DNA from: an uncultured Colwellia sp.
GTDB taxonomy: Bacteria; Pseudomonadota; Gammaproteobacteria; Enterobacterales; Alteromonadaceae
Assembly (NCBI GenBank): GCA_913061475.1
Contig: CAJXUN010000037.1
Location: 1 to 44,189 of the forward strand
Direction: 5' to 3'
DNA: 44,189 nt
Position 1 is the stretch's first letter. Every line of letters begins with the position of its first letter. Below, piece by piece: positions 37,046 through 44,138 of the stretch. A program made the position numbers and the translations under genes. The notes below the pieces were generated by a model. The model saw only the letters and a program-made list of their open reading frames with translations. It did no database searches and had not been told where the DNA came from.

Positions 37046-38200
37046 CTAAGCGTAATTCAATCTTTGCATTTCGAACAAGCGAGAGCGGCAACGGGCAAAT
37101 TCAAAAGCAAGCTGCGTACCTTGATAAAGTTCGGCAATATCGACTTGTGCTTCAATAATCAAACGAATCTCTCGGTCGTAGAATTCATCAACAAGGGCAA
37201 TAAAACGTCGAGCCTCATCGTCAAGCGCTCTTAATTGCCCCATCACAACCCCACTTCGTTGATAGCCATCTTCAACACCAGAGAAAACCGCAGGAATTAA
37301 TTCGCCACTAAATTGCGGCACGCCACTAATAAGCACCACACGATAATGATCGGCTAATTTAATATAATCACGCTGACTTCTTGGACTTGAACAAAGCATC
37401 ATAAAATCAAACCAAATCACACTGTCACTACAAGCTAGATATTTTATTGCTCTACCATGGACATCGATACTTTTACTGTATTGAATATTGCCAGTGGCCA
37501 GCGCAGTAAAATGTTGCGCTAAAAATTGACTATCACTTTCCTTACGAATACTAAAATCTCGATGGTTAACTTCAGCTAGCCCATTAGTTAGCAAGCGATG
37601 ATCTTGTGGTCCATCAATTGAAATAATTTCGCAAAATTGATGAATTGTCGCTATAGTCGGTAAAAATCGACTACGTTGTAGGCCATTTTTATACAATGCT
37701 TCAGGTGGGCAGTTTGATGTTGCAACGAGGGTAATTCCATTTGATAACATGACATTAAGCAAACCGCCTAACAGCATTGCATCGCCAATATCAGTGACAA
37801 AGAACTCATCAAAGCAAAGCAAATCAACTTCTATCGCCCAACTATTGGCGATCAGTAGCAAGGGGTTATCTTTTCCGCTAAAGTCATTTAGCTTTTGATG
37901 TACATCTTCCATAAAGTGATGAAAATGCATACGTTTTTTACGCGTTAAGCTCAGCTGTTGATAAAATAAATCCATCAGCATGGTTTTTCCACGCCCGACA
38001 CGGCCATGAAAATAAATCCCCTGAATAGCTTCGGGCTTAGTGAAAAGTTTTTTTAATAAGGTAAGTAAAGAGGGTTGAGCATGTCTAAGTATTAGCTTCT
38101 GTGAAAGCTTGTCCAAAGCAAAGGCCGCTTGGCGCTGCGCAACATCATAGTTAAGTGTTTTATGCTCAACGAGTTGCTTATATTGTTCAAGAACTGACAT
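37046..38200 (-). CDS. zapE: Cell division ATPase ZapE (AFG1 family)
   Basis: An AFG1-like P-loop ATPase. In E. coli ZapE joins the Z-ring late in constriction and destabilises FtsZ polymers in an ATP-dependent way. The 384 residues have Walker A G-R-V-G-R-G-K-T at 66-73, Walker B L-L-C-F-D131-E132-F and the sensor-region T-S-N-C-P-P-E-A-L-Y. The family's hallmark Y-F-H-G-x-V-G-R-G-K-T-M-L-M-D is clear. The ATG has no Shine-Dalgarno, and the csp terminator ends only 14 nt upstream, so expression probably depends on readthrough or a near-leaderless transcript. Confidence 0.93.
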   Translation of the reverse strand: MSVLEQYKQLVEHKTLNYDVAQRQAAFALDKLSQKLILRHAQPSLLTLLKKLFTKPEAIQGIYFHGRVGRGKTMLMDLFYQQLSLTRKKRMHFHHFMEDVHQKLNDFSGKDNPLLLIANSWAIEVDLLCFDEFFVTDIGDAMLLGGLLNVMLSNGITLVATSNCPPEALYKNGLQRSRFLPTIATIHQFCEIISIDGPQDHRLLTNGLAEVNHRDFSIRKESDSQFLAQHFTALATGNIQYSKSIDVHGRAIKYLACSDSVIWFDFMMLCSSPRSQRDYIKLADHYRVVLISGVPQFSGELIPAVFSGVEDGYQRSGVVMGQLRALDDEARRFIALVDEFYDREIRLIIEAQVDIAELYQGTQLAFEFARCRSRLFEMQRLNYA

Positions 38201-38214
38201 TTATTTATAGACAC

Positions 38215-38243
38215 AAAAAAGGGCAGACTAATGTCTCCCCTTT
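38215..38243 (-). terminator. Terminator of the cold-shock gene
   Basis: Minus strand: stem A3-G3-(G)-AGAC, loop ATTA, GTCT-(G)-C3-T3 with one internal mismatch, followed by more T (six T in total). It lies between csp and zapE. Confidence 0.82.
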
Positions 38244-38303
38244 CTTTAACACTTTTAATATTTTAGATAACTTAAGTAAATTAAGCCAGCTAAGAAATAC
38301 TAA

Positions 38304-38513
38304 TTAAAGTGCTACGATGTTCTCAGCTTGAGGACCTTTTTGACCTTGAGTAACAGTAAACTGTACTTTTTGGCCTTCAGCAAGAGTTTTAAAACCGTCG
38401 CCAGAGATTGCAGAAAAATGTGCGAAAACGTCTGGACCAGATTCTTGCTCGATGAAACCAAAACCTTTAGACTCGTTGAACCATTTTACTGTACCAGTAG
38501 TTGTATTAGACAT
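38304..38513 (-). CDS. CspA-family cold-shock protein
   Basis: A 69-residue OB-fold nucleic acid chaperone with RNP1 K16-G-F-G-F-I21 and RNP2 D28-V-F-A-H-F33. The length is exact. It binds single-stranded RNA and DNA and melts mRNA secondary structure. A strong promoter about 150 bp upstream gives a long leader, the arrangement used by E. coli cspA for cold induction, although I did not find the E. coli cold-box sequence. AGGAT ribosome site. Confidence 0.95.
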   Translation of the reverse strand: MSNTTTGTVKWFNESKGFGFIEQESGPDVFAHFSAISGDGFKTLAEGQKVQFTVTQGQKGPQAENIVAL

Positions 38514-38665
38514 TGTATTATCCTATTTATTCGTAATTGATGCCTCAAAAATAAGGCGGTGTTGCAGGAAGTGTTGCTATTACTTATTAAACAGGACGAG
38601 CTACTTACTAATATAACTTCGAAACTTGGTACATAAATATAGGTCTTACTTTCTAGCTGAGACGG

Positions 38666-38693
38666 ATAATATAGATTTTTTGCTAAGAGTCAA
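38666..38693 (-). promoter_or_regulatory. Strong promoter of the cold-shock gene, long 5' leader
   Basis: Minus strand: TTGACT at 38693-38688 (5 of 6), a 16-nt spacer, TATTAT at 38671-38666 (5 of 6). A start near 38659 leaves a leader of about 145 nt before the ATG, similar in length to the cspA leader of E. coli (about 160 nt). The rest of this 298-bp gap holds no gene. Confidence 0.65.
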
Positions 38694-38811
38694 GCCGTTT
38701 TTATAAAATTTATCATTCTTTTGCTAAAAAACTACTTTTTGTGCTGAATACACAATATCCACCTCAAATACCTGACCATTTAGTCAGGCAATCAATTGAA
38801 TTTAAAACAAT

Positions 38812-39324
38812 TTAATCGGTTTTCACTCTTACGGTATTGTTAGTATCTCGACTATTTTTAATTAATTCATCGCCGATAACAGTTTGTGTTGATTTTGCCA
38901 AACGATCATAAAGCACGACATTAACACTTGCAGCTAAATTCATACAGCCAACCGTAGGCACATAAACAACCGCATCGGCGCGATCAATAACCTCTTGCGC
39001 TATCGTACCGTCTTCTGGCCCAAAGATATAAAGCGCATGATCTGGATGTTCAAAATCAGGTAATGGCGTGGCACCTTCAACTAAATCAACACAAACAAGT
39101 TGCTGATCCGGCAATATATTATCGACTAAGGATTCAACCGAGTTTAACGGGATTTTTCGTAAAACATCTTTAGTATCTGTATGAAATTTTGCTGCTCTAG
39201 CATACCTTACGCCAGTGTAACGTACTTCATTTACTCGATAGCAACCTGCCGCGCGCATTACAGCGCCAACATTTGAAGGACTTTTTGGGTCGGTTAATCC
39301 AATAACAACATTTTCTTTTATCAT
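38812..39324 (-). CDS. SpoU/TrmH-family RNA 2'-O-methyltransferase
   Basis: A 170-residue SPOUT methyltransferase. Motif 1 is P-S-N-V-G-A-V-M-R-A-A (near residue 16), motif 2 is Y-I-F-G-P-E-D-G-T, and motif 3 is V-P-x-x-G-C-M-N-L-A-A-S-V-N-V-V-L-Y-D. It is the catalytic knot domain alone, without an N-terminal substrate-binding domain, so the target (tRNA or rRNA ribose) is not readable. The frame can be extended eight codons to a GTG at 39348, but the ATG at 39324 begins the conserved part. No clear Shine-Dalgarno for either. Confidence 0.85.
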   Translation of the reverse strand: MIKENVVIGLTDPKSPSNVGAVMRAAGCYRVNEVRYTGVRYARAAKFHTDTKDVLRKIPLNSVESLVDNILPDQQLVCVDLVEGATPLPDFEHPDHALYIFGPEDGTIAQEVIDRADAVVYVPTVGCMNLAASVNVVLYDRLAKSTQTVIGDELIKNSRDTNNTVRVKTD

Positions 39325-39516
39325 TTCGAGCAATACCACTAACTGCACTAATAAATTTTGTGTAATTTTGCGCTGCCAGCGATAAGACTACAAGCAAAGT
39401 TTTTTTAACAGCCGAGCCTAAGCTTTATTTAATCGATATTTCAGCTACCTCTTGAGAGATTATCTGATAGCATCTAAGGTAATAATTTTAGTGTTAAATT
39501 AATTTAGGTATATTTA

Positions 39517-40131
39517 ATGAAAACAAAAAAAGATATTTTAAAAGTCATACTTGCTAGCAGTATTGTCTCTTTTTCACATCCTGCAATAGCGAATGACGCG
39601 CCACTCGTTTCTATCGCCACACATGATAGTTTTTTTGACAATATAAAAGCTCATTGTGGGAAAGCATTTCAAGGGCAAGTCACGGTAGATAATGCCAGTG
39701 GTGATGGCTTCGCCAATAAAAAGCTTGTGATGCACGTCAGAAATTGTACCGATGAAAAGCTCGAAGTTCCTTTTCATGTTGGGGACGATGCCTCAAGAAC
39801 ATGGATTATCACTAAAACTGGATCGGGCCTTTCACTAAAACACGATCATCGCCATCAAGATGGTAGCTTTGATCAATCGACTATGTATGGCGGACATACC
39901 AACGACGCAGGTTGGCCACAAGTACAATCATTCCCTGCTGATGAGTATTCAAAACAGCTATTTGCCAAAACCGGGATCCCGCAATCAGCCGGAAATACTT
40001 GGCAGATGTATATCTATCCAGAAAAGTTTACTTACCGACTTATTCGTCAAGGCCGTGAGTTTCGTGTTGATTTTGATTTAACAACGTCGATAACACCACC
40101 ACCGGCACCTTGGGGCTATAGTGACAAATAA
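39517..40131 (+). CDS. Conserved secreted protein of unknown function
   Basis: A 204-residue protein with a signal peptide (cut after P-A-I-A, about residue 25). I recognise it as a widespread but uncharacterised family: C-G-x-A-F-x-G near the start, then V-M-H-V-R-x-C, V-P-F-H-V-G-x-D-x-S-R-T-W, L-K-H-D-H-R-H-x-D-G-S, T-M-Y-G-G, and a C-terminal Y-R-L-I-R-x-x-x-E-F-R-V-D-F-D-L. The dense His/Asp cluster (K-H-D-H-R-H-Q-D) could bind a metal, and the two cysteines may form a disulfide. No enzyme family assigned. It stands 166 bp before a signal peptidase gene on the same strand. Confidence 0.7.
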   Translation: MKTKKDILKVILASSIVSFSHPAIANDAPLVSIATHDSFFDNIKAHCGKAFQGQVTVDNASGDGFANKKLVMHVRNCTDEKLEVPFHVGDDASRTWIITKTGSGLSLKHDHRHQDGSFDQSTMYGGHTNDAGWPQVQSFPADEYSKQLFAKTGIPQSAGNTWQMYIYPEKFTYRLIRQGREFRVDFDLTTSITPPPAPWGYSDK

Positions 40132-40284
40132 TCAATATATGCTAAGAGCTACCACAGTAACTAGTGTAAATTGCTCCCTCTAGACATAAACAATTACATT
40201 TATCCCAGTAAATTAGCTGCCCAAAGTGGAACTTTAAAATAGCGATTTAGTCGAAAGCTAGGTCGTTATTATATTGGAACAATT

Positions 40285-40290
40285 AAAAGG
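40285..40290 (+). promoter_or_regulatory. Ribosome binding site that sets the signal peptidase start
   Basis: AAAAGG lies 7 nt before the ATG at 40298. The open frame's earlier TTG (40274) has no such site. Confidence 0.6.
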
Positions 40291-40297
40291 TAATGCT

Positions 40298-40963
40298 ATG
40301 ACTAAAACTATTTCGCGCTTTTTTAAAGACAACAAATCACTATTACTATTTATCAGTTTAATGCTGGTTTTTCGTAGCGCCGTCGCTGACTGGAATGATG
40401 TTCCCACTGGTTCAATGAAGCCCACCATTGTTGAAGGTGACCGTATTCTAATTAATAAACTTGCCTATGACTTAAAAATGCCCTTTAGCGAGCAAACATT
40501 AATAAAACTTACCGATCCTGAACGTAATGACATCGTAATTTTTGAATCAAAAGTAGCCGATAAACGCTTGGTAAAGCGAGTGATAGGTATTCCTGGTGAC
40601 ACTATTTCATTGGTGAATAATAAATTAGTGATTAACCGAGAAGTGGCCAACTATCGAGTGGTCACTCAAAATGATGATTATATACTGAGTGAGGAAAATA
40701 TTGCAGGTAATAGCCATCTCATACGTACAAAAGTTAAGCCTGGAGCCACAACACCTTCACGATTAGCAAATTTTCGAGAAGTTACCATTCCTGCAGGATT
40801 TTACTTAATGATGGGCGATAACAGAGACAACAGTGCCGATTCACGAGTTATTGGCTTAGTTCCTCGTAAAGAGATTATTGGTCGCTCTAAAAAAGTAGCA
40901 TTTTCATTAAATTATCAACAATATTTAATGCCGCGCAGTGAGCGCTTTCTAAAGGATATATAG
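40298..40963 (+). CDS. lepB: Signal peptidase I, short form
   Basis: An inner-membrane serine peptidase of family S26. From the ATG at 40298 it has 221 residues with one N-terminal membrane segment (about 14-30). The Ser-Lys dyad is S39 in V-P-T-G-S-M-K-P-T and K93 in R-L-V-K-R-V-I-G-I-P-G-D. The closing signature is M-G-D-N-R-D-N-S-x-D-S-R. E. coli LepB has about 324 residues and normally sits with lepA, rnc and era; none of those are here, so this is probably a second, accessory enzyme. It could process the secreted protein encoded just upstream. Confidence 0.9.
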   Translation: MTKTISRFFKDNKSLLLFISLMLVFRSAVADWNDVPTGSMKPTIVEGDRILINKLAYDLKMPFSEQTLIKLTDPERNDIVIFESKVADKRLVKRVIGIPGDTISLVNNKLVINREVANYRVVTQNDDYILSEENIAGNSHLIRTKVKPGATTPSRLANFREVTIPAGFYLMMGDNRDNSADSRVIGLVPRKEIIGRSKKVAFSLNYQQYLMPRSERFLKDI

Positions 40964-41330
40964 TTCAAACATCATTAAAGCGCGATTACCAATAAGTTAT
41001 CGCGCATATTACTTTCATTAAAAGGCAAAAAACAAACCTTGAAAGCAAGTGCTTGCAACTGTTCTCAAGCTCCAGTCATTTTTAGCTTTAATATGGGGAT
41101 TAACCACCTACTCTACTAATAAAATAATTTTCAATAACTGATCATGTTTCGCGGTATACAACGAAAAGTTAACCGCTTGAAGGGTGATATTTACACTACA
41201 CCTAGAGTGGCTAAACTGCCCCGTACAATTAAATTAATCCAGAAGAAAATACATGCTAGTCTTGTTGTTTTACTTAAAGGCACTTATTATTCATGCACTT
41301 TTTATTACGTAAAAATATAAGCAATCATCT
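40964..41330 (+). promoter_or_regulatory. Intergenic region (367 bp) with hairpin and cyclophilin promoter
   Basis: No gene. A 7-bp GCGCGAT/ATCGCGC hairpin (40980-40986 and 40999-41005) just after the signal peptidase may help end its transcript, though no T-run follows. A promoter candidate for the next gene has TTGTTG at 41262-41267, a 17-nt spacer and TATTAT at 41285-41290, giving a leader of about 35 nt. Confidence 0.4.
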
Positions 41331-42107
41331 ATGAATTTCCTGAATTTTTCAAAAGCTTCAATCGCAGCACTTACCTTTATTAGTCTCTCAGCTTCCGCGA
41401 CTATAGTTGAATTTACAACGTCTCACGGAAATTTCACAGTTAATTTACATGACGAAACAACCCCTGAAACAGTAAGTAATTTTCTTAAATACGTTACAGA
41501 TGAAGATTATCACAATACGGTTGTGCATCGCGTTGAACCTAGCTTTGTAATGCAAGCTGGCGGCTTTGAATTTACCGGCAGCTTGCCGTTAACAGCTATT
41601 CCAACCGATAATACCGTTAAAAATGAACCGGTGTTCTCAAATGTTCGTGGCACCATTGCCATGGCAAAAGTTAGCGGTAATGAGAATAGCGCCACAAGTC
41701 AGTGGTTTGTTAACTTGGCAGATAACAGCGGCGGAAATGCAAAATTAGATCTTCAAAATGGTGGTTTCACAGTATTTGGTGAGGTTATTGAAGGCATGGA
41801 TAGCGTTGATGCTATTGCTGGATTAACACTTTGTGGCAGTACACCTGCACCAGGCTTAACGGCTGAGCAATGTGCCGACGTTAACTATGTTCCAGGCACA
41901 GAGAACTTCGTCACCATAGTTTCGGTAGATATTATTGACGCAACCGTAAATTCGGCCACCAGCTTAACACCGCTGAAAAACACTTCCTTAACGGTTACAC
42001 CACCGGTAACACCTGAGCAGCCTAGTTCAAGCAGTGGCGGTGGTTCAATGTCATGGTTAAGCTTATTGTTTACCGGTTTAATTGCCCTAAAAAGACGTTT
42101 TAAATAG
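41331..42107 (+). CDS. Cyclophilin-type peptidyl-prolyl isomerase with GlyGly-CTERM tail
   Basis: A 258-residue exported cyclophilin. Signal peptide 1-23 (A-S-A cut). The isomerase domain, about 24-200, has the active-site pattern H-R67-V-E-P-S-F-V-M-Q75, then M-A-K-V-S-G-N-E-N-S-A-T-S-Q-W-F-V-N and F-T-V-F-G-E-V-I-E-G. A Thr/Pro-rich linker leads to S-S-S-S-G-G-G (232-238), a hydrophobic segment (241-253) and a basic end K-R-R-F-K. This is the GlyGly-CTERM sorting signal, which is handled by the intramembrane protease rhombosortase and linked to type II secretion. The protein is therefore probably delivered to the cell surface. Confidence 0.88.
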   Translation: MNFLNFSKASIAALTFISLSASATIVEFTTSHGNFTVNLHDETTPETVSNFLKYVTDEDYHNTVVHRVEPSFVMQAGGFEFTGSLPLTAIPTDNTVKNEPVFSNVRGTIAMAKVSGNENSATSQWFVNLADNSGGNAKLDLQNGGFTVFGEVIEGMDSVDAIAGLTLCGSTPAPGLTAEQCADVNYVPGTENFVTIVSVDIIDATVNSATSLTPLKNTSLTVTPPVTPEQPSSSSGGGSMSWLSLLFTGLIALKRRFK

Positions 42108-42133
42108 TTTATGCTTTAGATTCATGCCGTTTC

Positions 42134-42168
42134 AATTTAGGTGTTACTTTAAACTTAACACCTAAATT
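42134..42168. terminator. Bidirectional terminator between the cyclophilin gene and nudC
   Basis: AATTTAGGTGTTA (42134-42146) pairs exactly with 42156-42168, 9-nt loop, in the 68-bp gap between convergent genes. The T-runs are short. Confidence 0.72.
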
Positions 42169-42175
42169 AACAGCG

Positions 42176-43198
42176 TTAACCTGCAATGCTCGCATCAGCT
42201 AATTGGCTTTTACACCAAGAGTCTATGAGTAACCTCGCTATTGACTCTTTTCGTGGTAACTTAGGACCTTCAACATCATCTCCCCAGTCATTAAAATCAG
42301 CCAACTGCTCTGCGGTAAACCAACTAGCGCTGCGCAGCTCTGCTTCCTCTAAGCATAACTCCATGCTTTGAGCTTGAGCAATAAACCCTAACATTATAGA
42401 GTTTGGAAATGGCCAGGGTTGCGAGTCAACATAACGAACGTTTGTTACCACGACACCCGCCTCCTCAAACACTTCTCGAGTCACCGCTTCTTCTAATGAT
42501 TCTCCTGGATCAACAAAGCCTGCAAGCGTTGAATATACTTGTTCAGGGGTTCGATGGTGTTCTGCTAACAAACAAACGGCGGGGCCCGATTTTGGCTGAT
42601 ATTCCACTAACATAATCACCGCAGGATCAGTACGCGGAAAGTGCTCTTTTTGACAACTATTATTAAGGCAAAGTCGACGGTGGCCGCCATCTAACTGCTT
42701 AGTTTTTGCACCACAGCAACCACAATATAACGCACTTTGTTGCCAATGAATTAATGCTTTTCCATAACTCAAAATAGCTGATTGTTGTGGTCTCAAAAGT
42801 GACAATGAACGCCTAAAGTCAATAAATTTGATCTTATCAATAGCGAGCTTTGTCAACCAATACCCTAGTTCATCTTCGCCCATTTGCGATAGATCACAAA
42901 CAAAATGTGCTACGTCAGCATTGGTGCCCAAAAAAGTCGGGCTACTGGCATGCACAACGTCAGTAAACATTGCTACATCAGTAAACATTGCTACATCAGT
43001 AAAATTACGTTTTAGACGGTTATCTATTTCCTTGGTAAAAACACATATTTTTTGTTCAATATATAGAAATTTACCACGCCAAAAAAAATAGAATTGACTT
43101 TTTTTGGCGCCTAGTTGCGCTTGCAGCCAAATAGGGTCCTTTCTTAACGTCGACGCACGATCAAGTGGCATCTGACAAAAAGTTAATGCGTTATTCAT
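42176..43198 (-). CDS. nudC: NAD-capped RNA hydrolase / NADH pyrophosphatase NudC
   Basis: Removes NAD caps from RNA 5' ends and hydrolyses NAD(H). From the ATG at 43198 it has 340 residues. The zinc site C159, C162, C177, C182 has the same 3-15-5 spacing as in E. coli NudC. The Nudix box G-x5-E-x7-R-E-V-x-E-E-x-G runs from 227 to 248, and the NudC hallmark S-Q-P-W-P-F-P is at 259-265. It is about 80 residues longer than E. coli NudC, all at the N-terminus. A six-residue tandem repeat F-T-D-V-A-M lies at 66-77. Its ATG overlaps the hxlR stop by 8 bp with an AGGA site inside hxlR, so the two are co-translated. Confidence 0.94.
   Translation of the reverse strand: MNNALTFCQMPLDRASTLRKDPIWLQAQLGAKKSQFYFFWRGKFLYIEQKICVFTKEIDNRLKRNFTDVAMFTDVAMFTDVVHASSPTFLGTNADVAHFVCDLSQMGEDELGYWLTKLAIDKIKFIDFRRSLSLLRPQQSAILSYGKALIHWQQSALYCGCCGAKTKQLDGGHRRLCLNNSCQKEHFPRTDPAVIMLVEYQPKSGPAVCLLAEHHRTPEQVYSTLAGFVDPGESLEEAVTREVFEEAGVVVTNVRYVDSQPWPFPNSIMLGFIAQAQSMELCLEEAELRSASWFTAEQLADFNDWGDDVEGPKLPRKESIARLLIDSWCKSQLADASIAG
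42961..43002. repeat. 18-bp tandem repeat inside nudC
   Basis: Two exact copies of an 18-bp unit (42961-42978 and 42979-42996) and the start of a third. Being a multiple of three, the repeat keeps frame and encodes F-T-D-V-A-M twice plus F-T-D-V. It lies in the poorly conserved N-terminal extension. Confidence 0.9.
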
Positions 43199-43550
43199 TA
43201 GAGCTTCCTGGAGTTTTTTTGTCTTTATCAAAAGATAATTGCCACAACCTTGCCCATTGACTCAAAGGTGAAATAACATTAAACAGCGCTAAACCATTAT
43301 CAGTTAATTGATAACCTTGTAAATTTTTCTCAACGAGATTAGTTTGCTGTAGCTCTTTAAGACGCTTAGTGAGTAAGGTAGGCGAGATATTTTCACAGCT
43401 CATCTGTAATTCACTAAAGCTTAGAGGTCCTTGACGCAACTGCCAAATAACTCCTAACGCCCAAGTACGCCCTAATAAATCCAGCAAGGCCATAATAGGC
43501 TTACCCGTTTTAGAACCTCGCACAGGCGAGCCAGGGATCGGTAATGACAT
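43191..43550 (-). CDS. HxlR-family transcriptional regulator
   Basis: A 119-residue winged-helix regulator. The family core is visible: I-M-A-L-L-D-L-L-G-R-T-W-A-L-G-V-I-W-Q-L, G-P-L-S-F-S-E-L-Q, I-S-P-T-L-L-T-K-R-L-K-E-L and G-Y-Q-L-T-D-N-G. Family members such as YodB and HypR sense quinones or disulfide stress through cysteines. Here the only Cys is C52, at the start of the recognition region (S-C-E-N-I-S). A good AAGGAG site precedes the ATG. Two palindromic operator-like sites lie 19-54 bp upstream, suggesting autoregulation. It forms an operon with nudC. Confidence 0.9.
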   Translation of the reverse strand: MSLPIPGSPVRGSKTGKPIMALLDLLGRTWALGVIWQLRQGPLSFSELQMSCENISPTLLTKRLKELQQTNLVEKNLQGYQLTDNGLALFNVISPLSQWARLWQLSFDKDKKTPGSSNE

Positions 43551-43568
43551 TTAGCTTGCTCCTTAATG

Positions 43569-43604
43569 ACTACATATTGAGTAGTAAACTACATAAACTG
43601 TAGT
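43569..43604. promoter_or_regulatory. Double palindromic operator upstream of hxlR-nudC
   Basis: Two copies of ACTAC-N7-GTAGT, at 43569-43585 and 43588-43604, separated by two A. Centres are 19 bp apart, close to two helical turns, so two dimers could bind on one face. A TTGACT -35-like box (minus strand, 43607-43602) overlaps the distal site, so binding would block transcription. I did not find a good -10. Confidence 0.72.
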
Positions 43605-43631
43605 CAAGAAGCAAATGGTAATTGATAAAAA

Positions 43632-44045
43632 CTAATGATCTACTTTTCCACGCAATGCTTTGTTAGAACTGGTCTTCTTTTTTGAATCTAAGCGCCTAAG
43701 GTTAGAGCCTTTGGTTGGCTTAGTCGCTCGCCGAGCTTTTTGCACAACCATTGCTGATAAAATTAACTCTTTTAGCCGTTTTAGCGCATCATCTTTATTC
43801 ATTGATTGTGTTCTATAGGATTGCGCTTTAATAATGATTACACCGTCACTGGATATACGGCTATCAGAGTATTTTAATAAGCGCTCTTTATATATTGACG
43901 GTAACGATGAACGCTTTATATCAAAACGCAAATGAATAGCAGTTTCAACCTTGTTGACTCTCTGCCCACCGTTGCCAGTCGCTCTTATTCCAGTCAGCTC
44001 AATTTCCCAATCGGCAATAGCAACATTGTTGGAAATTTCTAGCAT
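43632..44045 (-). CDS. arfB: Alternative ribosome-rescue factor ArfB (YaeJ)
   Basis: A stop-codon-independent peptidyl-tRNA hydrolase that frees ribosomes stalled on broken mRNA. The 137 residues have the catalytic G-G-Q at 26-28 in [10 protein letters not shown] and, after a linker, a Lys/Arg-rich C-terminal tail (about 100-137) that fits the empty mRNA channel. It lacks the codon-recognition domains of RF1 and RF2. It stands upstream of hxlR on the same strand with an 81-bp gap filled by the operators. Confidence 0.95.
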   Translation of the reverse strand: MLEISNNVAIADWEIELTGIRATGNGGQRVNKVETAIHLRFDIKRSSLPSIYKERLLKYSDSRISSDGVIIIKAQSYRTQSMNKDDALKRLKELILSAMVVQKARRATKPTKGSNLRRLDSKKKTSSNKALRGKVDH

Positions 44046-44121
44046 ATAAAATCTAGCCCTATGTTTTTAATGTCACTATTTTAAGTGTATTTCGTTGTGA
44101 TGCCAAACTAAACTCAGGCTG

Positions 44122-44138
44122 ATTGAGCTTTGCTCAAT
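44122..44138. repeat. Small hairpin beside the end palindrome
   Basis: ATTGAGC (44122-44128), loop TTT, GCTCAAT (44132-44138): a perfect 7-bp stem directly abutting, and sharing one base with, the 52-bp palindrome. Confidence 0.6.
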
